Of a DNA stretch of 64,000 nucleotides, positions 34,467-43,268 are shown piece after piece (the first letter of the stretch is position 1; each line of letters starts with the position of its first letter). Made by a program: the position numbers and the translations under genes. The stretch is from positions 2,914,001 through 2,978,000 of the forward strand of contig OZ001190.1 of the NCBI GenBank assembly GCA_963921355.3, given 5' to 3'. The stretch is from CAWUEZ02 sp963921355. GTDB lineage: Bacteria; Pseudomonadota; Alphaproteobacteria; Thalassobaculales; Thalassobaculaceae. Under the pieces are notes generated by a model. That model ran no database searches. It saw nothing but the letters and a program-made list of their open reading frames with translations, and was not told the origin of the DNA.

Positions 34467-35615
34467 TCAGGCGACCGTGTTCACCCGCCAGCGGTCCAGG
34501 ACGTCGCGCCGGACCTCGATGCCGAGGCCGGGACCAACCGGGACCGCCGCAACGCCGTCGGTGACCGCGATCGGCTCCACCAACAGATCCTGGCGGAACG
34601 GATGTGGCGTGCTGTCGTATTCCAGCAGCGGCGGCTGGGATCCGAAGGCCGGCGTCGTCGTCGGCAGCACGGCCAGCAACTGAAGCGCGGCGGCCAGTCC
34701 GATTCCGGTGCCCCAGACATGGGGGTTGTAGCGGGTGCCGAAGGTCCAGGCCATGTCGGCGATCCGCTTGGCTTCGGTGAGGCCACCGCAGGACGCGGTA
34801 TCGGGCTGCAGTATGTCGATCGCGCCGGCTTCCAGGATCCGGCGGAAATCGTGGCGGGTGAAGGAGCACTCGCCGCCGGCGATCGGAATGCAGGTGCGCC
34901 GCCGCAGGTCCGCATAGCCCTCAAGGTCCTCGGGTTCGACCGGTTCTTCGAACCAGCCGATGTCGAACGGTTCCATCGCCCTTGCCAGCCGCGCCGCCTG
35001 GAGCCGGTCGCAGCCATGATTGGCGTCGACGAACAGGGCGACCTTGTCGTCGATTGTCGCGCGCAACATCTCGACCAGCGCGATATCGGCCTCGAACCCG
35101 AAGCCGACCTTGGTCTTCATGGCCGAGAATCCGGCATCCAGATACCCTCGGGCCTCGTCGGCGATCAGCCGATGGTTTTCCGCCCGGTCGTCGGAACGCC
35201 GGTACAGGCCGGTCGCGTACGCCGGGATTCTATCGCGGATGGGACCACCCATGAGGACGTGGACCGGGGCATCGAACGCCTTGCCGCGCAGATCCCAGAG
35301 CGCGATGTCGACGGCGGACAGCGCCTGCACGGCGGTACCGCGCTGGCCGTGGTCACGCCAGCCGTTGTAGAGCTCTTCCCAGATCGCATCGCCGGCCAGG
35401 GGCGTCCGGCCGATCAGGCGCGGTGCATAGTAGCGCTCGATCATGGTCGCCAGGGCCCAGGGCGGGCCGTAGCCGTCGCCCCAGCCGGTCAGACCCGCAT
35501 CGGTTTCGATCTCGACGACCAACCCGACGCGCTTGTCGACCCAGGCCTGGCTGAACGCGAAGGGCTGGTTGATCGGCGCCTCCAGCACGTGCGCGCGCAC
35601 CGCGGTGATTTTCAT
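34467..35615 (-). CDS. Mandelate racemase / muconate lactonizing enzyme family protein
   Basis: Enolase-superfamily sugar-acid dehydratase or epimerase, 382 aa. The capping domain is followed by the barrel with KTKVGFG (KxK general base), metal ligands in VDANHG, WFEEPVEP and IAGGECS, and a His/Trp motif in NPHVWGTG. The KxK plus His layout suits an MR-type acid-sugar dehydratase. It is divergent from a D-2-hydroxyacid dehydrogenase gene with an 81-base gap, so the two may act in one sugar-acid pathway under a shared control region. Confidence 0.9.
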   Translation of the reverse strand: MKITAVRAHVLEAPINQPFAFSQAWVDKRVGLVVEIETDAGLTGWGDGYGPPWALATMIERYYAPRLIGRTPLAGDAIWEELYNGWRDHGQRGTAVQALSAVDIALWDLRGKAFDAPVHVLMGGPIRDRIPAYATGLYRRSDDRAENHRLIADEARGYLDAGFSAMKTKVGFGFEADIALVEMLRATIDDKVALFVDANHGCDRLQAARLARAMEPFDIGWFEEPVEPEDLEGYADLRRRTCIPIAGGECSFTRHDFRRILEAGAIDILQPDTASCGGLTEAKRIADMAWTFGTRYNPHVWGTGIGLAAALQLLAVLPTTTPAFGSQPPLLEYDSTPHPFRQDLLVEPIAVTDGVAAVPVGPGLGIEVRRDVLDRWRVNTVA

Positions 35616-35696
35616 GGCCCGTTCCCTCTGGCCTCGTCCTTGTCGATTCCCTCGTCGCAGTCTAACAACCGATCATCGTGAGAGGAGAGGGCGAGC

Positions 35697-36725
35697 ATGC
35701 GCATTCTGATTCCCGACACCCAGTTCGAGGGCGATCCGGTCGTCGAGGCGGCGGCATTCGACGGGCAAGCCCGGTTCGATGTGCACTACGCCAAGACCCG
35801 CGGTGACATCCCGGAGGAGGTCTGGCGAGCCGCCGACGCGATTCTGCTGTGGCACGTCATGGATATCGATCGCGATGTTGTCGCCATGCTCGACAACTGC
35901 AAGGTCGTGGCGCGCGAGGGGATCGGATACGACCGCATCGATACCGACGCCTGTGCCGAGCGTGGGATCCGGGTCTGCAACGTGCCGAGCTACGACATGA
36001 CCGATGTGGTCAACTCGACCATCGCCATGGCGCTGGCGTTGATGCGCGGGCTGTTGAGCTATCACGAGGGGCTGAAGGCCGATATCCGGGGCAACTGGGC
36101 CTGGGAAGGGCCGCCGGTGCTGCGCCGTGTGCGCGGGCAGAACTTCGGCATTGTCGGTTGCGGGCGGATCGGCACCGCCGTTGCGATGCGGGCCCGGGCG
36201 CTGGGCATGTCGGTGGGGTACTTCGACCCGTACCTGCCGACCGGGCACGAGATGTCTCTCGATCTTCAGCGCTTCGCGTCTTTGGCCGACCTGCTCGGCT
36301 GGGCCGATACGGTCAGCCTGCACACACCCCTGAACGCCGAGACGACGAACCTTGTCGACGCCAACACGGTCGCGGCCATGAAGCCGGGGATGATCATCGT
36401 CAACTGCGCCCGGGGTGGTTTGATCGACCTCGACGCGTTGACGACCGGGTTGCGCGACGGACGGATCGCTGGCGCCGCTCTCGATGCGTTCAGCCTCGAG
36501 CCGCCACCGCCGCACCCGCTGCTCGACGCCTGGGCCCGGAACGAGGATTGGATCCGCGGACGGCTCTGCCTGACGCCTCATTCGTCGTTCTACAGCCGCG
36601 AGACCTTCGAGGAGATTCGCCGGGACTGCGCCACAACCGCCCGCGACTTCCTTGTCGATGGGGTGCTGCGCAATTGCGTCAATCTGCAGGCATTGCGGAC
36701 GGCCGGTCACATCCCTGCGGGATAG
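35697..36725 (+). CDS. D-2-hydroxyacid dehydrogenase (CtBP-like)
   Basis: NAD(P)-dependent 2-hydroxyacid dehydrogenase of 342 aa. The dinucleotide site is GCGRIGTAVAMRARALGM, with Asp of the YFDPY strand end indicating NAD preference. Catalytic Arg lies in NCARGGLID, Glu in DAFSLEPPP and His in LTPHSSFYS, the complete set. The C-terminal-binding-protein-like layout is common for hydroxypyruvate or glyoxylate reductases; the substrate is open. An AGGAGAGGG site precedes ATG 35697. It is divergent from the mandelate-racemase-family gene. Confidence 0.92.
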   Translation: MRILIPDTQFEGDPVVEAAAFDGQARFDVHYAKTRGDIPEEVWRAADAILLWHVMDIDRDVVAMLDNCKVVAREGIGYDRIDTDACAERGIRVCNVPSYDMTDVVNSTIAMALALMRGLLSYHEGLKADIRGNWAWEGPPVLRRVRGQNFGIVGCGRIGTAVAMRARALGMSVGYFDPYLPTGHEMSLDLQRFASLADLLGWADTVSLHTPLNAETTNLVDANTVAAMKPGMIIVNCARGGLIDLDALTTGLRDGRIAGAALDAFSLEPPPPHPLLDAWARNEDWIRGRLCLTPHSSFYSRETFEEIRRDCATTARDFLVDGVLRNCVNLQALRTAGHIPAG

Positions 36726-36810
36726 CGCCGCTGTAACCGAAACGCCCTTGCCCGCATTGGTCGACGCGGCAATCCTTGTCGCCAAGCGGTTGGTTTTTCG
36801 GGAGAACGGC

Positions 36811-37032
36811 ATGGAGAGTGCGGAAGCCCTGATCAGGCTCGCTGAGTACTATCTGTGGGCCGGGGGCGCTGTCGCGGCCGTCTTCCTGCTGTGGGGCGTG
36901 GATCGGATCGACCCGTCGGCCCGCGGCAGCTATCTGTTCCGTCTGTTCGCTTTGCCCGGGGCCGTGGGGCTCTGGCCGCTGGTGGTCTGGCGGTGGATCC
37001 GCCGCCTGGCTCCGGACGGGGAGGGCGGCTGA
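36811..37032 (+). CDS. Small two-helix membrane protein of a redox operon
   Basis: From ATG 36811 (GGGAG upstream) a 73-aa protein with two hydrophobic segments, LWAGGAVAAVFLLWGV and LFALPGAVGLWPLVVW, separated by a short Asp/Arg-rich loop (DRIDPSARGS). It is the first of four genes joined by 1-4 base overlaps and running to 39246. I do not recognise the family; position suggests an accessory subunit of the ferric-reductase-like/Rieske protein. Confidence 0.72.
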   Translation: MESAEALIRLAEYYLWAGGAVAAVFLLWGVDRIDPSARGSYLFRLFALPGAVGLWPLVVWRWIRRLAPDGEGG

Positions 37033-37175
37033 TGCAGGCGCCGCTTCGTCGTGCCCACCGACGCCTTTGGCCGGTGCTGACCGTGCTGCTGGTGATCGGA
37101 TTCGCGCTCACCTTGATCATGCGTCCGGAACGACCGGTCGAATCGGGATCGGTGGTTGAGGAGAGCGGGTCATGA
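37032..37175 (+). CDS. 47-aa single-pass membrane protein of a redox operon
   Basis: A very small gene, ATG 37032 to TGA 37175. It has a basic N-terminus (PLRRAHRRL), one membrane helix (WPVLTVLLVIGFALTLIM) and a short acidic tail. The start overlaps the previous stop by one base and its stop overlaps the next start by four (ATGA). Coupling on both sides argues that it is truly translated. Likely N-in, C-out. Role unknown. Confidence 0.65.
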   Translation: MQAPLRRAHRRLWPVLTVLLVIGFALTLIMRPERPVESGSVVEESGS

Positions 37176-38233
37176 GCGTCGGATACCGTCCGGTCCAGTG
37201 GAATTCGTTCAAGCTCGTCTACGATGTCGCCCTCGGCCTCGCCATCGCCTCCTATCTGATCCTGTATCTGCGGTTCGCGCCGGGGTGGGTCGAGCCACCG
37301 ACGATCGGTGGTGCGGAGCTCAGGATGCGGGCCTTCGGCACCTGCGCATTCTGGCTGTTGACGCTGATCCTCTGCATCGGGCCGCTCGCGCGCCTCGACC
37401 GCAGGTTCCTGCCGGTCCTGTACAACCGCCGCCACTTTGGCGTGATGACGTTCTTCGTGGCTGTCGCCCACATGTACAGCGTGCTCGGGTGGTATGCCGC
37501 GTTCTCGCCGATCAACCGGTGGACCGCCATGTTGGTGTCGAACACCGATGTCGGGTCCCTGTCCGGTTTTTCGTTCGAATGGCTCGGCATGGCGGCTCTG
37601 GCGATCCTGTTCGCGATGGCCGCGACCAGCCACGATTTCTGGCTGTCCTTCCTCGGGCCGAAGACCTGGAAGGCCCTGCACATGCTAGTCTATCTCGCCT
37701 ACGGGCTGGTGGTCATGCACGTGCTCCTGGGGGTCGGCCTGACGGAGCGGAGCGGAGTCTTCCCGGCCTTCGTGGCGGGGAGCCTGCTGCTGGTCTGCGG
37801 CCTGCACCTGGTGGCAGCGCGGGCGGAAGCCCGACGCGACCGCGATGGTGCTACCGCCCCGGCCCAAGAGACGCCTTGGATCCGTGCGCTCAGGATCGAC
37901 GATCTGAAGGACGGCGTCGGGCAGACCGTGACTCTGCCAGGTGGCGAGCGCGCAGCGATCTTTCGCTACGGGCAGAAGATCTCGGCATTGTGGAATGCCT
38001 GCGCCCACCAGAATGGACCGCTCGGCGAGGGTCGGGTCATTGACGGCTGCGTCACCTGCCCGTGGCACGGTTTTCAATACGATCCTGAGACCGGGTGCTC
38101 ACCGCCCCCGTTCACCGAGAAGGTTCCGACGTTTCGAGTGAAGCGGGATGGAGAGTTCGTGCTGATCGATCCGACCCCACTGCCCGCCGGCACCCGAACC
38201 CCGCCGATCGTCCTGGAGGAGGCCACGTCATGA
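37172..38233 (+). CDS. Ferric-reductase-like membrane domain fused to a Rieske [2Fe-2S] domain
   Basis: A 353-aa protein with two parts. Residues 1-225 hold about six membrane helices in the ferric-reductase/YedZ style (YDVALGLAIASYLILYLRF, FWLLTLILCIGPLARLD, HFGVMTFFVAVAHMYSVLGW, KALHMLVYLAYGLVVMHVLLG) with His residues placed for b-type haem. Residues 235-340 are a Rieske domain with ligands Cys277/His279 and Cys296/His299 (CAHQNG and TCPWHGFQYD). Haem and cluster together imply electron transfer across or at the membrane. The partner is unknown; neighbours are membrane proteins in the same operon. Confidence 0.88.
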   Translation: MSVGYRPVQWNSFKLVYDVALGLAIASYLILYLRFAPGWVEPPTIGGAELRMRAFGTCAFWLLTLILCIGPLARLDRRFLPVLYNRRHFGVMTFFVAVAHMYSVLGWYAAFSPINRWTAMLVSNTDVGSLSGFSFEWLGMAALAILFAMAATSHDFWLSFLGPKTWKALHMLVYLAYGLVVMHVLLGVGLTERSGVFPAFVAGSLLLVCGLHLVAARAEARRDRDGATAPAQETPWIRALRIDDLKDGVGQTVTLPGGERAAIFRYGQKISALWNACAHQNGPLGEGRVIDGCVTCPWHGFQYDPETGCSPPPFTEKVPTFRVKRDGEFVLIDPTPLPAGTRTPPIVLEEATS

Positions 38234-39246
38234 GCCGTTCCGAGCAGAACGAGACCCCGTTCTTCGTCGGTTACCTGCCGGTGCCGAAAGCGTTGGTCGG
38301 TTTCCTGGCCGTGATCGTGGGCGCGGTGGTCGGCGGCGGACTGGTGGTCGCCGCCGCATTCGCCCTCGGTCAGGGGGGCTGGGGAGATGCCTCCTTCAAA
38401 TGGGGCGACGGCTACCAGACTCGCGCCGGCATCCTGCAGGTTGCGCCCTATCCGGTGCTTTATGTGGCGCCCGATGACGACTATCCCAATGGCCGGGCCG
38501 TGGTCCTCTCAGGCCAGGGCAAGCGCGGCGTCCAGCGCCGCGCGGAGGCGCTTGACGGCAAGCCGACGGAACTGGCCGGAATCGGCCTTGGCCGCAGCGA
38601 AGTCGGCATCGAGTTCATCCAGGTCGGCGGGCGCGTCAAACTGGGAGCGGCGGAAGAAGGCCTCGTGCCGGCGGGCTGGCAGGGCCCGGAACCCGTCGAC
38701 CTGGGGGACCGCACTCTCAGTGGCGAGTTGGTCGACAGCAAGTGCTATCTGGGCGCCATGCGGCCCGGACAAGGCAAGACCCACAAGCTCTGCGCCAACC
38801 TCTGCGTCATTGGCGGTATCCCGCCGATGTTCGTCGTCTATCGGGAGGTCGGTGATCCGCTGGTCATGCTCCTCGCGGACAGCTCCGGCGGGCCAGTGCC
38901 GGAGGCCATGCTCAACCACACAAGCCACTACGTTGAACTCTCCGGCCGGTTGGAGCGGCGGGCCGATCTCCTGGTGTTCAAGGTGGATCCGGCGTCCCCG
39001 CGGCGCCTGCAGGAGAGAGACATGGCGCATGTGATCCGCTTGGGCGTGACGGTGCTCTTGGGCTTTGTCCTTTGGCAGCTCTGGGTCGGGTTCAAACTCG
39101 ACCTGGTGAGCTATGCCGGCCTCGAACGGGAGTTGAGAGGGACCTGGCTCTGGGACCTGCGGTATTCGCTGATCCCGGTTTACGCCGTGCTGACCCTATG
39201 GGTCGCGGAACGGCTGGCGGGCCTGATCAGCTCCCGCGCCGAGTAG
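38230..39246 (+). CDS. Membrane protein with conserved Cys/His motif, partner of the Rieske fusion
   Basis: A 338-aa protein: one N-terminal helix (ALVGFLAVIVGAVVGGGLVV), an extracytoplasmic region of about 220 aa, and two C-terminal helices (VIRLGVTVLLGFVLWQLWVG and a later one in SLIPVYAVLTLWVAERLAGL). The middle holds GELVDSKCYLGAM followed by HKLCANLCVIGG: Cys172, His185, Cys188 and Cys192 look like a metal or haem-binding site. The start overlaps the Rieske-fusion stop by four bases. I do not know a named family; it may carry electrons to or from the fusion protein. Confidence 0.75.
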   Translation: MSRSEQNETPFFVGYLPVPKALVGFLAVIVGAVVGGGLVVAAAFALGQGGWGDASFKWGDGYQTRAGILQVAPYPVLYVAPDDDYPNGRAVVLSGQGKRGVQRRAEALDGKPTELAGIGLGRSEVGIEFIQVGGRVKLGAAEEGLVPAGWQGPEPVDLGDRTLSGELVDSKCYLGAMRPGQGKTHKLCANLCVIGGIPPMFVVYREVGDPLVMLLADSSGGPVPEAMLNHTSHYVELSGRLERRADLLVFKVDPASPRRLQERDMAHVIRLGVTVLLGFVLWQLWVGFKLDLVSYAGLERELRGTWLWDLRYSLIPVYAVLTLWVAERLAGLISSRAE

Positions 39247-39259
39247 CACGGGGCAGGGA

Positions 39260-40063
39260 CTAGTTCGACGCCTGGACCTGAGGCCCTTTCAATTCCGTCA
39301 GGTGGGCCATCAGCGTTCCGAAATCGGTTTCGATCTTCAGGGCGACCGGCATGGCCGGTCCGCCGGGCACCGGATGGGCGACGTAGACCACGCGCTCGCG
39401 GGCGGTCTTGGCGTACTTGCTCTTCTCGCGCCGTTCTCCGCCCAGAAGCGAGTACTCCACGCCGCATGCCTTGGCCTCGCCGCTGAAGATCGAGTAGCTG
39501 GTTTCCGGCAGGACGGCGGGGCCCTGGTCGGTGACCTTCAGGTCGTAGCGCCGGCGGCCGTCGAACACGGCGAACTCGCCCGCGCAGAGCCCCTGGGTGC
39601 CGATCGCATAGGAGATCTGGGCGACGACGCTCAACGGATCGACGGTGCCGACCTCGGCGTTCTCCGGCAATTCGGTGACCTCTTCGGTATCCAGCGGGGG
39701 GTCGACCCGGACCCCGCGGACCTCGCCTTCGGGATCGTAGGTCAGCTCGACGATCTTCTCTTCGTCGCCGCGCAGGCCGAAGTTCTTGTGGACCTCCGGA
39801 ATGGCCCGGCCGTCAACAAACCGGCCCTGGGATCGGGTCTCACCGCGCCAGTCCCAGAGAACCGAGAGCATGCCTTCGGTTTTCGAGCGGGCGATCACCG
39901 AGTACCCGTGCAGGCCGGGCGTGAACTCCGATTCCGCCGACAGAATATGCAGGCCCCCGAAATACACGTCGTAGCGGGCCCGCACCGGCTCTGTCTCGGC
40001 CGCCAGGGGTGCCGGTGTTGTGCCCAAGGTGGCTATAATGAGGGCCGTTCCCAGGAGTCGCAT
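39260..40063 (-). CDS. DUF3108 domain-containing exported protein
   Basis: A 267-aa periplasmic protein of unknown function. The signal peptide (MRLLGTALIIATLGTTPAPLAA) is followed by the DUF3108 pattern: ARYDVYFGGLHILSAESEF, a YSVIARSKTEGML strand pair, and in the middle GTVDPLSVVAQISYAIG. Such proteins have a lipocalin-like or beta-rich fold in the family, not confirmed here. ATG 40063 is preferred over an upstream in-frame start because it begins the signal peptide. It is convergent with the redox operon (13-base gap) and divergent from the large membrane protein gene. Confidence 0.82.
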   Translation of the reverse strand: MRLLGTALIIATLGTTPAPLAAETEPVRARYDVYFGGLHILSAESEFTPGLHGYSVIARSKTEGMLSVLWDWRGETRSQGRFVDGRAIPEVHKNFGLRGDEEKIVELTYDPEGEVRGVRVDPPLDTEEVTELPENAEVGTVDPLSVVAQISYAIGTQGLCAGEFAVFDGRRRYDLKVTDQGPAVLPETSYSIFSGEAKACGVEYSLLGGERREKSKYAKTARERVVYVAHPVPGGPAMPVALKIETDFGTLMAHLTELKGPQVQASN

Positions 40064-40250
40064 GGAATCCACCCGCTTTGGCAACGCTGACCCACATGAT
40101 TTGGACAAGTGTGCTAGGAAGTCCAGGGGTGGCTTCAGACATTCCGCGACATGTGATGACTGCGGCGCCGATGAGCCCCTGGGATAACCGGGGTGCTGTA
40201 GGTCGCCACACGTGTGATGCGGGCAGCATTCACGGAGCAGGCGGCACCTC

Positions 40251-43200
40251 GTGTCCGTAGATCCGCAGCCCGCCGATCGGGGGTTTTCCTGGCAATTTGG
40301 CCTTGCGGCGATGGTCCTTGGCGCTGCCGGCAGCAGCCTGGCGGCATCACTGGCTGGTGGCGGTCCGGTACCTCATCCCGCCCCGGTTGTCGGCGAGTTG
40401 ACCTATTTCGGTCGCGGCAAGGCGGGCGACTTTGCGTTCGTCTACGCCTCGCTGGTTTTCGGATGCCTGTCCTATCTGGCGTTGCAGATCCTTCGCAACC
40501 GGCTTCTCGTCTTCGCCGGGCCGGCGCTCGAACGCCTGCTGGCGTATGCGTCGTTGCCGGCCGTGTTCTGGGTTTCGGGCCAGGTTCTCGGCGCGCCGTT
40601 CAGCGTCGGCGTAGGGCAGATCGATACAGGCGCGATCTGGCTCAGCGCGATCCTTGTCATGCTTTCGACGGCCGTCTGCGTGGCGGCCGGCCGATGCGCC
40701 TGGGCGGGCGAGGGAGCCTATGGCGAGGGCGTCGGCCAAGGAGTGCTTGCAGCCATTCTGGCCGGCCTGTCTGTCATCGCCGCCGTGACCGCGCTCGCAC
40801 GGGTCTTTCCGATGCTGGCCGGTGGTTTGGCCGCGGTGACGGTTCCGGTTGTCGTCGTGAGTTCGGCGGCAGCAATCCTGGCGTGGCTTGTGCTGATCTC
40901 GCGCGGCGCGCCGGGTCAGACCTTGGGGGTTCGGCGTCTGGTCGTGCTCGCGCAGATCGGTTTGCCGCTGGCGTTTTTCACCCTGTTGCTGCCACCGGCC
41001 TCGGTTGACGGCGAGCTGCTGCGCCAGGCTCCGGTCACCCCGGCGTTGCTTTCCGTGCTGTCTGTGTTGGCTGTCGTCGGCTTGGCATCACTGGTGAAAG
41101 CGTGGCGGCAGAGCGAGGTTTTTGCTGTGCCGGCGATGAGCGTGGCCGCGGTGGCGGTGTTGGTCCTGTTCGCCGACGGCGCTCCCATTCCGTATGGCAT
41201 GGACCAACCGGCTGACCTGTATCACCACGGCGAATGGCTGGTCCCTTGGGACCAGTGGCGGCGTTTCGGCCTTCTCCCATACCTCGACTACAGCCCGTCG
41301 CATGGTCTGATCAACTATCTCGACGGGATGGCCAACGATGCTCTGTCGGATGGCACCCTGGCCGGCTTCTTTCAGGCGCGCCAGGTGGTCAGGACTGGTG
41401 TGATGATCGCCGCGGCCGCCGCGCTCTGCCGGTTCGCGGGTCCGCTGCCGGCACTGCTTGGGTTGCTCCTGTTCCCGGTCGCTGGTCGATACGCGATCCT
41501 GCTGCTGGTCGTGGCGGGCTTCTGTGTCCTGGCCCTGGCCAGCCGCAGCGCCCGACCCGTCTCCTGGCTTGTGCTCTGGACGGTCGTGGGCACGGTCCTG
41601 GTGTTTCTTGCGCCGGGGCAGGGCGCGATGTTCGTGCTCGCCTGGGCGCCGGTTGGCGCCTGGCAGATCTGGCGGGCGGTCGGTGCGGAGCCGCGGCGAC
41701 TGGTGATGGCCGGAGGTGCGGTGGTCTTGGTCGTGTTGCTGGCTGTGCTGCCCGCGCGCGGCCCCGGCGACATCCTGTTCGCCAAGATTCGTTTCATCCT
41801 GGAGAACCGTCCGCTCTACACGGCCGTGCACGGGCTCGACTGGCGCTCAAGCCTCGAGTTCGACTGGTCGGTCAACCCGGTGTTTTTCGAGATCCTGCGC
41901 AATCTCTGGATCGTGGTCCTGGCAGGCCTTGCCGTGTTCGCCGTCGTGACGGCGTGGCGGATAGTGCGGTCGGGACAGGGGCCCTCCGTCACCCTGTGCT
42001 TCGCGGCCAGCTCCGCGCTTTTCCTGCTTCTGGTGATCCCGCACACGATCGGCAGGATCGATCCGGGCGGGGCGTCGAGACCTGGCGCGCTCTCGGCCTT
42101 CGCCTTGGCGCTGGTTTGCCTGCCCCTGCTGGCCCGCCTGGGGGTCTGGCAGCGCGGTGGCGGCATCCTCTTGCTCGCGGGGACGCTCGGTATGCTGGCG
42201 CCGACCTTCGATCACCGGCCGGGTCTCAACCCCGTGCTGGAGCTGCCTCAGACCGTCCGGGTCGTCACCGGGGATGAGCAGTTCGTGGACGGCCGCGCCA
42301 TCGGTGTCCCCGCATTCGGCAGAACGATCGTGCCGACCTCCGTGGTCGACCGCATGGTCCTTCTCAATGCGCGTCTGGGGGAATGGCTGGGCGCGGACGA
42401 GACGTATCTCGATCTGACCAATGCCAATGCTGCGTATTTCTACAGCCGCCGGGCGGTACCGATCGAGAGCGGCGCGATCCTGACGCTTCCCGCGGTCGAG
42501 ATGCAGCGCCGTTCCGTTGCCCGGCTGGCGGAAACACCACCCCCGGTCGTGCTGATCGGAGACCATGCGGGCCCGGCCGGAATGTTCACGCCGTCTTTAC
42601 GCACGCCGCTCCTGTATCGATGGGTGATGGAGCAGATTGCCGCGGGCCGGTACGGCCTGGTCCGCGACGGTTCATTTCTGTTTGCTGTGGCGGTCGATCG
42701 TCTCCGCTCCCCGCCGCTTGGCGATGAGGAGATGCTCAATGCTTTGGACGCGATCTTCGCGCGGTCTGACCTCGGCCGGCTGCCGAGCACGTGGGGAGTA
42801 TCCGCCGACGTCCTGTTACCTGAAGGGGGGGGTCGGGGGGTACTGGGCGGCCCTCAGACCCTGAATGGCGTAGCGGCGATCGGAGCGGACCGCTACCAGA
42901 TCAGCGGTGCTGATCCGTATCTGCAGTTCGAGGTGCCGGACGATGCCCGAGACGCCGGTCTGCTTGCGTTCGACATCTCATGCGCCGATCGCGCCGTCGC
43001 CCTTCCGCAGCCCGTCAAACTGTACTATGCCACGCCCTCGGATCCGGTGCTGGACGAACGCAAGTCTCTCACGCTTGAGGTGGTGGCCGGACGGCAGATT
43101 GTGCCGTTGGACGCCTATCCCCGGATCCTGATCGACGGTGGGATTCGCCGAATGCGTATCGATTTCGAGCAGCCGCAGCGATGCCGCGAGATCAACCTGA

Positions 43201-43268
43201 GCGCGGTCGCCCTGTACGACCGTCCGTCCGGGCATGCTCTTCCAGGTCCGGATGGGGCGGAGCGGTGA
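40251..43268 (+). CDS. Large multi-pass membrane protein, GT-C-like, of a surface glycan module
   Basis: A 1005-aa protein with about a dozen or more membrane helices in residues 1-680 and a soluble C-terminal part. Between helices lies an extracytoplasmic loop LDYSPSHGLINYLDGMAND of the kind seen in GT-C glycosyltransferases (GT39/PMT-like), with acidic residues near the membrane. The C-terminal 320 aa hold strand-rich segments and no known motif. The GTG start overlaps no other gene. The next gene (a flippase-like protein) overlaps its stop by four bases and a GT9 transferase follows, so it probably assembles or transfers a surface glycan. A G8 tract (42825-42832) and a G6 tract lie near residue 860. 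Confidence 0.78.
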   Translation: MSVDPQPADRGFSWQFGLAAMVLGAAGSSLAASLAGGGPVPHPAPVVGELTYFGRGKAGDFAFVYASLVFGCLSYLALQILRNRLLVFAGPALERLLAYASLPAVFWVSGQVLGAPFSVGVGQIDTGAIWLSAILVMLSTAVCVAAGRCAWAGEGAYGEGVGQGVLAAILAGLSVIAAVTALARVFPMLAGGLAAVTVPVVVVSSAAAILAWLVLISRGAPGQTLGVRRLVVLAQIGLPLAFFTLLLPPASVDGELLRQAPVTPALLSVLSVLAVVGLASLVKAWRQSEVFAVPAMSVAAVAVLVLFADGAPIPYGMDQPADLYHHGEWLVPWDQWRRFGLLPYLDYSPSHGLINYLDGMANDALSDGTLAGFFQARQVVRTGVMIAAAAALCRFAGPLPALLGLLLFPVAGRYAILLLVVAGFCVLALASRSARPVSWLVLWTVVGTVLVFLAPGQGAMFVLAWAPVGAWQIWRAVGAEPRRLVMAGGAVVLVVLLAVLPARGPGDILFAKIRFILENRPLYTAVHGLDWRSSLEFDWSVNPVFFEILRNLWIVVLAGLAVFAVVTAWRIVRSGQGPSVTLCFAASSALFLLLVIPHTIGRIDPGGASRPGALSAFALALVCLPLLARLGVWQRGGGILLLAGTLGMLAPTFDHRPGLNPVLELPQTVRVVTGDEQFVDGRAIGVPAFGRTIVPTSVVDRMVLLNARLGEWLGADETYLDLTNANAAYFYSRRAVPIESGAILTLPAVEMQRRSVARLAETPPPVVLIGDHAGPAGMFTPSLRTPLLYRWVMEQIAAGRYGLVRDGSFLFAVAVDRLRSPPLGDEEMLNALDAIFARSDLGRLPSTWGVSADVLLPEGGGRGVLGGPQTLNGVAAIGADRYQISGADPYLQFEVPDDARDAGLLAFDISCADRAVALPQPVKLYYATPSDPVLDERKSLTLEVVAGRQIVPLDAYPRILIDGGIRRMRIDFEQPQRCREINLSAVALYDRPSGHALPGPDGAER

